Assembly (NCBI GenBank): GCA_039811865.1
Contig: JBDHZK010000085.1
Span: 1 to 11,569 of the forward strand
Direction of reading: 5' to 3'
Origin: JBDHZK01 sp039811865
Lineage (GTDB): Bacteria; Actinomycetota; Actinomycetes; Propionibacteriales; Propionibacteriaceae
DNA length: 11,569 bases
The notes beneath the pieces are model-generated. The model searched no databases. It saw only the letters and a program-made list of their open reading frames with translations, and was not told the origin of the DNA. The position numbers were made by a program, and so were the translations under genes. This document shows positions 7,987 through 11,569 of the stretch, one piece after another (position 1 is the first letter of the stretch; each line of letters opens with the position of its first letter).

Positions 7987-8017
7987 TAAGAGAGGTCAAG
8001 CTCTTAAGCGTTAGAGC
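7987..8017 (-). terminator. Weak terminator-like hairpins at the end of the PLD gene
   Basis: On the minus strand, GCTCT pairs with AGAGC (8013-8017 with 8000-8004), a small stem that covers the stop codon. TAAGAG pairs with CTCTTA (8001-8006 with 7987-7992) in an alternative, mutually exclusive stem. Both are short and AT-rich and no strong T-run follows, so this is only a candidate. Confidence 0.3.
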
Positions 8018-9243
8018 AGTGGCCGAAGGGGGCTGATGATCGTTTCGGTAGCTTTCGAAACCAAAGATCTGCCGGCCCAGGAAGGCCCAGTCAACTCGTC
8101 GCAGTTGGTGAGATCCAGGGCGAAGATTCGCTGCATCTCCGCGGCGACATCGGGGTCGAGGATCTCGATGTTGATCTCGTGGTTGCCGGTCAGGCTGAGC
8201 CGGTCGAGGTTTGCCGTGCCCAGCGTCGACCACTGCCCGTCGATCGTCGCCGTCTTCGCGTGCACCATCGCGTCTCGATACAAGAACAACCGGACGCCGG
8301 AGTCGAGCAGTTGCCGGTAGAAGCCCCGCGACAGCCAGTCCGCGATCACGTGGTTGGACGCCGCCGGGACGATCAGCCGGACGTCCACCCCGCGCTGCGC
8401 GGCGGCGATCAGGCCGAGCAGCAGATCGTCGTCCGGGATGAAGTAGGCCTGCGTGATCCAGATGTTGCGGGCGCCGCGGTCGATCGCCTCCAGGTAGGAG
8501 TAGCGGATCGGGTAGACCAGCACGTTGGGGATGTTCTTGGTGACGCGGATCGCCCCGGACCAGCTGCGCTGCTCGGGCTCTTCCAGGATCGGCAGCCGGC
8601 GGCTGCGCGCGGTGTTCCAGTAGTCGACGAACGCGTTCTCGAGTTCGCCCACGATCTCGCCGCGAACTTGGGCGTGGGTGTCGCGCCAACGCGTGGCGTA
8701 CAGCGCGCCGATGTTGTAGCCGCCGATGAACGCCGAGCGGCCGTCCACGACCAAGAGCTTGGTGTGCAGGAGCCCGGCGCCGCGAACGTGGAACAGGCCT
8801 CGCCCGCCGCTGAGCAGGGTGTGACGCAGGACGTGCACCCCGGCCGGGTACCGGAAGAACTTCTGGTCCACCACGAGGTTGCCGAACACGTCGTAGACCA
8901 GGCAAACCCGCACGCCGCGCTGGGCGGCGGCGATCAACGCGCGCTTGAAGCGCCTGCCGACGCGGTCGTCCTTGAAGATGTAGGTCGCCAGGTAGACGTA
9001 CTCGGTGGCCGCGTCGATCGCCGCGAGCATGTCGTCGAAGACGTCTTTGCCGTAGGTGTACAGCCGCACCGAGGACCCGTCGGTCTCCAACGGCGCCGAA
9101 CGGGTGTTGGGGAAGGGGTGAGCCGGCCTGGCCTTCTTGCGGTAGTTGTCGATCACCACCAGCGCCGCGAGCGTCACGGCCTGAACTCCGACGAAACCGC
9201 CCACCAGCCAGCGTGCGATCAGGCGAAGTCGTCCGGCCCACAT
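8011..9243 (-). CDS. Membrane-anchored phospholipase D-type protein, cardiolipin synthase-like
   Basis: A 410-residue protein with one N-terminal membrane helix (about 12-32) and two PLD domains. The first HKD motif is H160-K162-D167 in LLHTKLLVVDG, followed by FIGGYN. The second is H328-K330-D335 in MVHAKTATIDG, followed by GTANLD. Two complete HKD motifs form one active site in this family. The most likely reaction is transphosphatidylation of phosphatidylglycerol to cardiolipin (ClsA/ClsB-like), with a hydrolase as the alternative. ClsA normally has two N-terminal helices, and this has one. The ATG at 9243 is chosen over an upstream ATG at 9318 because the hydrophobic anchor follows directly, the added 25 residues look non-coding, and a TACATT -10 sits 6 bases before it. 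It is divergent from pcrA. Confidence 0.88.
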   Translation of the reverse strand: MWAGRLRLIARWLVGGFVGVQAVTLAALVVIDNYRKKARPAHPFPNTRSAPLETDGSSVRLYTYGKDVFDDMLAAIDAATEYVYLATYIFKDDRVGRRFKRALIAAAQRGVRVCLVYDVFGNLVVDQKFFRYPAGVHVLRHTLLSGGRGLFHVRGAGLLHTKLLVVDGRSAFIGGYNIGALYATRWRDTHAQVRGEIVGELENAFVDYWNTARSRRLPILEEPEQRSWSGAIRVTKNIPNVLVYPIRYSYLEAIDRGARNIWITQAYFIPDDDLLLGLIAAAQRGVDVRLIVPAASNHVIADWLSRGFYRQLLDSGVRLFLYRDAMVHAKTATIDGQWSTLGTANLDRLSLTGNHEINIEILDPDVAAEMQRIFALDLTNCDELTGPSWAGRSLVSKATETIISPLRPLL

Positions 9244-9249
9244 GCGTTC

Positions 9250-9255
9250 AATGTA
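9250..9255 (-). promoter_or_regulatory. Predicted -10 element (TACATT) for the leaderless PLD gene
   Basis: On the minus strand, TACATT is followed by GAACGC and then the ATG at 9243, the same 6-base spacing as at guaA and the GlsB-like gene. No Shine-Dalgarno sequence is present. Confidence 0.5.
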
Positions 9256-9319
9256 GCCGGGACGTCCATGTCCGCACCGGCGCCCCGGCGTCGAGGACGA
9301 AAGTGTGGGAGGTCTCACT

Positions 9320-9325
9320 TAGGGT
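9320..9325 (+). promoter_or_regulatory. Possible -10 element (TAGGGT) for pcrA
   Basis: TAGGGT fits TAnnnT but ends 10 bases before the ATG at 9336, so the leader would be only a few bases. A purine-rich GGGAGG at 9307-9312 is too far upstream to be the ribosome-binding site for this ATG. No -35 is evident. Confidence 0.25.
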
Positions 9326-9335
9326 TGACCCCGCG

Positions 9336-11569
9336 ATGACCGACACCCTGTTTCCCGACCTGTTTCCGACGACGCCCGCGCCCGCCCGCCGAGACGATCG
9401 CCAGCGTCCGCGGGGGGCGAAAAGAACCGACCCCGAGCGCCTGCTCAAGGGACTCAACGCCCCCCAGCGCGAGGCCGTCGTCCACGCCGGATCGCCGGTC
9501 CTGGTGGTGGCGGGAGCCGGTTCGGGGAAGACGCGGGTGTTGACGCGCCGGATCGCCCACTTGGTCGGTGAACGCGCCGTGCACCCGGGGTCGATCCTGG
9601 CGATCACGTTCACGAACAAGGCGGCCGCCGAGATGCGAGCCCGGGTGGTCGACCTGGTGGGCAACCGCGCGAAGCTGATGTGGGTCTCCACGTTCCATTC
9701 CTCGTGCGTGCGGATCCTGCGCTCGGAGATCGGCCGGTTCGGCTTGTCCCGGTCGTTTTCCATCTATGACGACACCGACGCCAAGCGCCTGATGCAGTTG
9801 GTCTGCCGCGATCTCGATCTCGACCCCAAGCGCTACCCGGTGCGCGGCGTCCTCAACTGGGTCAGCAAGCTGAAGAACGACCTGGTCGACCATGAGGCCG
9901 CGGCGGGACGCGTCGAGTCCAGCCACGAAGAGGTGTATGTCGACGCCTACCGGGAGTATCAGCGGCGGCTGGTAGCCGCCAACGCGCTCGACTTCGACGA
10001 CCTGATCATGACCACCGTGCACCTGTTCCAGGGCTTCCCGGACGTCCGCGAGGCCTACCGGCGGCGGTTCCGGCACGTCTTGGTGGATGAGTATCAAGAC
10101 ACCAACCACTCCCAGTACGAGCTGATCCGCCAGCTCTGCGGGGACGTCCCGCCAGACCCGGCCGCCGGCGTCCCGATCGAGGCGCCGGAGTTGATGGTCG
10201 TCGGCGACTCCGACCAGTCGATCTACGCCTTCCGGGGGGCGACGATCCGCAACATCCTCGACTTCGACAAAGACTTCCCCGGCGCCCGGACGATCCTGCT
10301 GGAGCAGAACTACCGCTCGACCCAGACGATCCTGTCCGCGGCGAACGCGGTGATCAGCAAGAACGCCGGCCGGCCCGCCAAGAATCTCTGGTCGGACGCC
10401 GGCCAGGGCGACAAGCTCGTCGCCTACGTCGCCGACACCGAACATGACGAGGCCCGTTTCGTGGCGTCCGAGATCGACGCGCTGGGCGACAAGGGCCTGG
10501 CCAAGTTCGGTGACGTGGCCGTCTTCTACCGGACGAACGCGCAGAGCCGAGCGTTCGAGGAGGTGTTCATCCGCGTCGGGATGCCGTACAAGGTGGTCGG
10601 CGGGGTGCGCTTCTACGAACGCAAGGAGATTCGCGATGCGATCTCCTACCTGCGCGCGATCGCCAACCCGGACGACGACGTGTCGGTGCGCCGAATCCTG
10701 AACGTTCCCCGGCGCGGCATCGGCGACCGGGCCGAGGCCGCAGTCGAGGCGCTGGCCGCGGCCGAGCGGATCTCGTTCGGCGCGGCGCTGCGGCGGGCCA
10801 CAGAGGCGCCGGGCCTGGCGTCCAGGTCGCTGCATCAGTTGCAGGCGTTCGAGGATCTCCTCGCTACCCATCGCGAGATGGTGGCGCAGGACAAGCCGGC
10901 GGACGAGATCCTCACCTCGATCCTGGACGCCTCGGGCTATCTGGCCGAGCTGACGTCCTCCACCGACCCCCAGGATCAGACCCGGGTCGAGAACCTGGTC
11001 GAACTGGTCAGCGTCGCCAGCGAGTTCGTGGCCTCCGCGAATGCAGTGGACCTGACGCCCAGTGGCGAGCTCGCCGCCGGGGCGCCCGAGCCGGACGACT
11101 CTCTGCCCGCCTTCTTGGAGCGGATCGCGCTGGTCGCCGACTCCGATCAGATCCCAGACGCCGAGGACGGCCAGGGCGTGGTGACGCTGATGACGCTGCA
11201 CACCGCCAAGGGGCTCGAGTTTCCGACGGTGTTCCTGACCGGCTTCGAGGACGGCGTCTTCCCGCATCAGCGGGCGATGACCGACCCGAACGAGCTGGCC
11301 GAAGAACGCCGGCTGGCCTACGTCGGTATCACCCGGGCCCGGGAACGGCTCTACCTGACGCGCGCCACCGTCCGCTCCGCCTGGGGGCAGCCGCAGTACA
11401 ACCCCGGCAGCCGCTTCCTGGAGGAGATCCCGCGCGAGCTGGTGGATTGGCGGCGAACGGGTTTGGAGACCAGCGGATGGTCATCGCAGGCATCCGCGCG
11501 CAAGGAACAGTCCTGGCGTTCGACCGTGGGCTACGGCGCCCGCGCACCGCAGGCCAAGCCGGTGCCGGC
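9336..11569 (+). CDS. pcrA: ATP-dependent DNA helicase PcrA/UvrD, 3' end cut by window edge
   Basis: A superfamily 1A 3'-5' helicase acting in nucleotide excision repair, replication restart and clearing of RecA or stalled RNA polymerase. 744 codons are visible. A poorly conserved Pro/Arg-rich extension (1-33) precedes the Q motif LNAPQREAV (40-48). The other motifs are Walker A AGAGSGKT (59-66), Ia TFTNKAA (91-97), Walker B/motif II DEYQD (251-255), III GDSDQSIYAFRGA (290-302), IV FYRT (397-400), V TLHTAKGLEF (620-629) and VI VGITRARERL (663-672). All key residues are present. The visible end (ETSGWSSQASARK) is the flexible linker that leads in this family to a C-terminal Tudor-like domain contacting RNA polymerase; that domain is outside the window. 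The ATG at 9336 is the first start after an in-frame stop at 9318-9320. Confidence 0.96.
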   Translation, partial: MTDTLFPDLFPTTPAPARRDDRQRPRGAKRTDPERLLKGLNAPQREAVVHAGSPVLVVAGAGSGKTRVLTRRIAHLVGERAVHPGSILAITFTNKAAAEMRARVVDLVGNRAKLMWVSTFHSSCVRILRSEIGRFGLSRSFSIYDDTDAKRLMQLVCRDLDLDPKRYPVRGVLNWVSKLKNDLVDHEAAAGRVESSHEEVYVDAYREYQRRLVAANALDFDDLIMTTVHLFQGFPDVREAYRRRFRHVLVDEYQDTNHSQYELIRQLCGDVPPDPAAGVPIEAPELMVVGDSDQSIYAFRGATIRNILDFDKDFPGARTILLEQNYRSTQTILSAANAVISKNAGRPAKNLWSDAGQGDKLVAYVADTEHDEARFVASEIDALGDKGLAKFGDVAVFYRTNAQSRAFEEVFIRVGMPYKVVGGVRFYERKEIRDAISYLRAIANPDDDVSVRRILNVPRRGIGDRAEAAVEALAAAERISFGAALRRATEAPGLASRSLHQLQAFEDLLATHREMVAQDKPADEILTSILDASGYLAELTSSTDPQDQTRVENLVELVSVASEFVASANAVDLTPSGELAAGAPEPDDSLPAFLERIALVADSDQIPDAEDGQGVVTLMTLHTAKGLEFPTVFLTGFEDGVFPHQRAMTDPNELAEERRLAYVGITRARERLYLTRATVRSAWGQPQYNPGSRFLEEIPRELVDWRRTGLETSGWSSQASARKEQSWRSTVGYGARAPQAKPVP

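Noticed and set aside
7888..7989. Possible 33-codon plus-strand gene (MSSTRILSGLSYSG...) in the intergenic region
   Set aside because: There is no Shine-Dalgarno sequence, no correctly spaced TAnnnT, no membrane segment and no recognisable motif. It could be chance in a region of lower GC.
9244..9318. Upstream start at 9318 for the PLD protein
   Set aside because: The extra 25 residues are Arg/Pro/Ser-rich. They would separate the membrane anchor from the N-terminus and would run through the best -10 element.
10409..10423. GGCGACAAGCTCGTC in pcrA as a second copy of the dispersed repeat
   Set aside because: It shares only CGACAAGCTC with the motif and encodes the normal GDKLV stretch of the helicase.
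9315..11267. 650-residue minus-strand open frame opposite pcrA
   Set aside because: It lies fully antisense to an intact helicase carrying every SF1 motif. The translated product has no recognisable domain and no start signal.

Overview
The window is high-GC DNA whose gene content and codon use fit an actinobacterium. A member of the Propionibacteriales is my best guess, from the pcrA, guaA and PspC-kinase neighbourhood, but the order is not proven. It is ordinary chromosome: dense genes and short intergenic gaps. I saw no tRNA, rRNA, CRISPR array, insertion sequence, integrase or phage gene.

Layout. (1) cysK (cysteine synthase) runs leftward off the left edge and is divergent from guaA (GMP synthase, complete, rightward). 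(2) A bidirectional hairpin separates guaA from a leftward four-gene unit, read from right to left: a 478-residue PspC/LiaF-like membrane protein, a 59-residue two-helix membrane protein, an 82-residue PspC protein and a 205-residue PspC protein with an acidic tail. The junctions are a TGATG overlap, a 16-base gap and a 9-base gap, so this looks like one operon. (3) Divergently from it runs a two-gene unit: a PspC-domain sensor histidine kinase and a LuxR-type (NarL/FixJ) response regulator, joined by an ATGA overlap. (4) A perfect 17-bp hairpin separates the regulator from a convergent small GlsB/YeaQ/YmgE-family membrane protein. (5) A membrane-anchored phospholipase D-type (cardiolipin synthase-like) protein is next, also leftward. 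(6) Divergent from it is pcrA, a UvrD/Rep-family DNA helicase, cut by the right edge after 744 codons.

How the genes work together. The centre (about 2660 to 7491) has the arrangement described for the EsrISR envelope-stress system of Corynebacterium glutamicum: a PspC-containing kinase and its regulator, with a PspC-containing membrane inhibitor encoded divergently. Here the inhibitor-side operon is larger, with two extra paralogous PspC proteins and a half-LiaF-like microprotein. The GlsB-like protein and the phospholipid enzyme beside it could also belong to envelope physiology, but that is inference from position only.

Expression signals. Three start codons (guaA, the GlsB-like gene and the PLD gene) each have a TAnnnT -10 hexamer ending exactly 6 bases upstream and no good Shine-Dalgarno sequence. 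This points to leaderless mRNAs. The kinase gene also carries, inside its disordered N-terminal coding region, a dispersed-repeat-like motif (CCTTGAGCTTGTCGAAGG).
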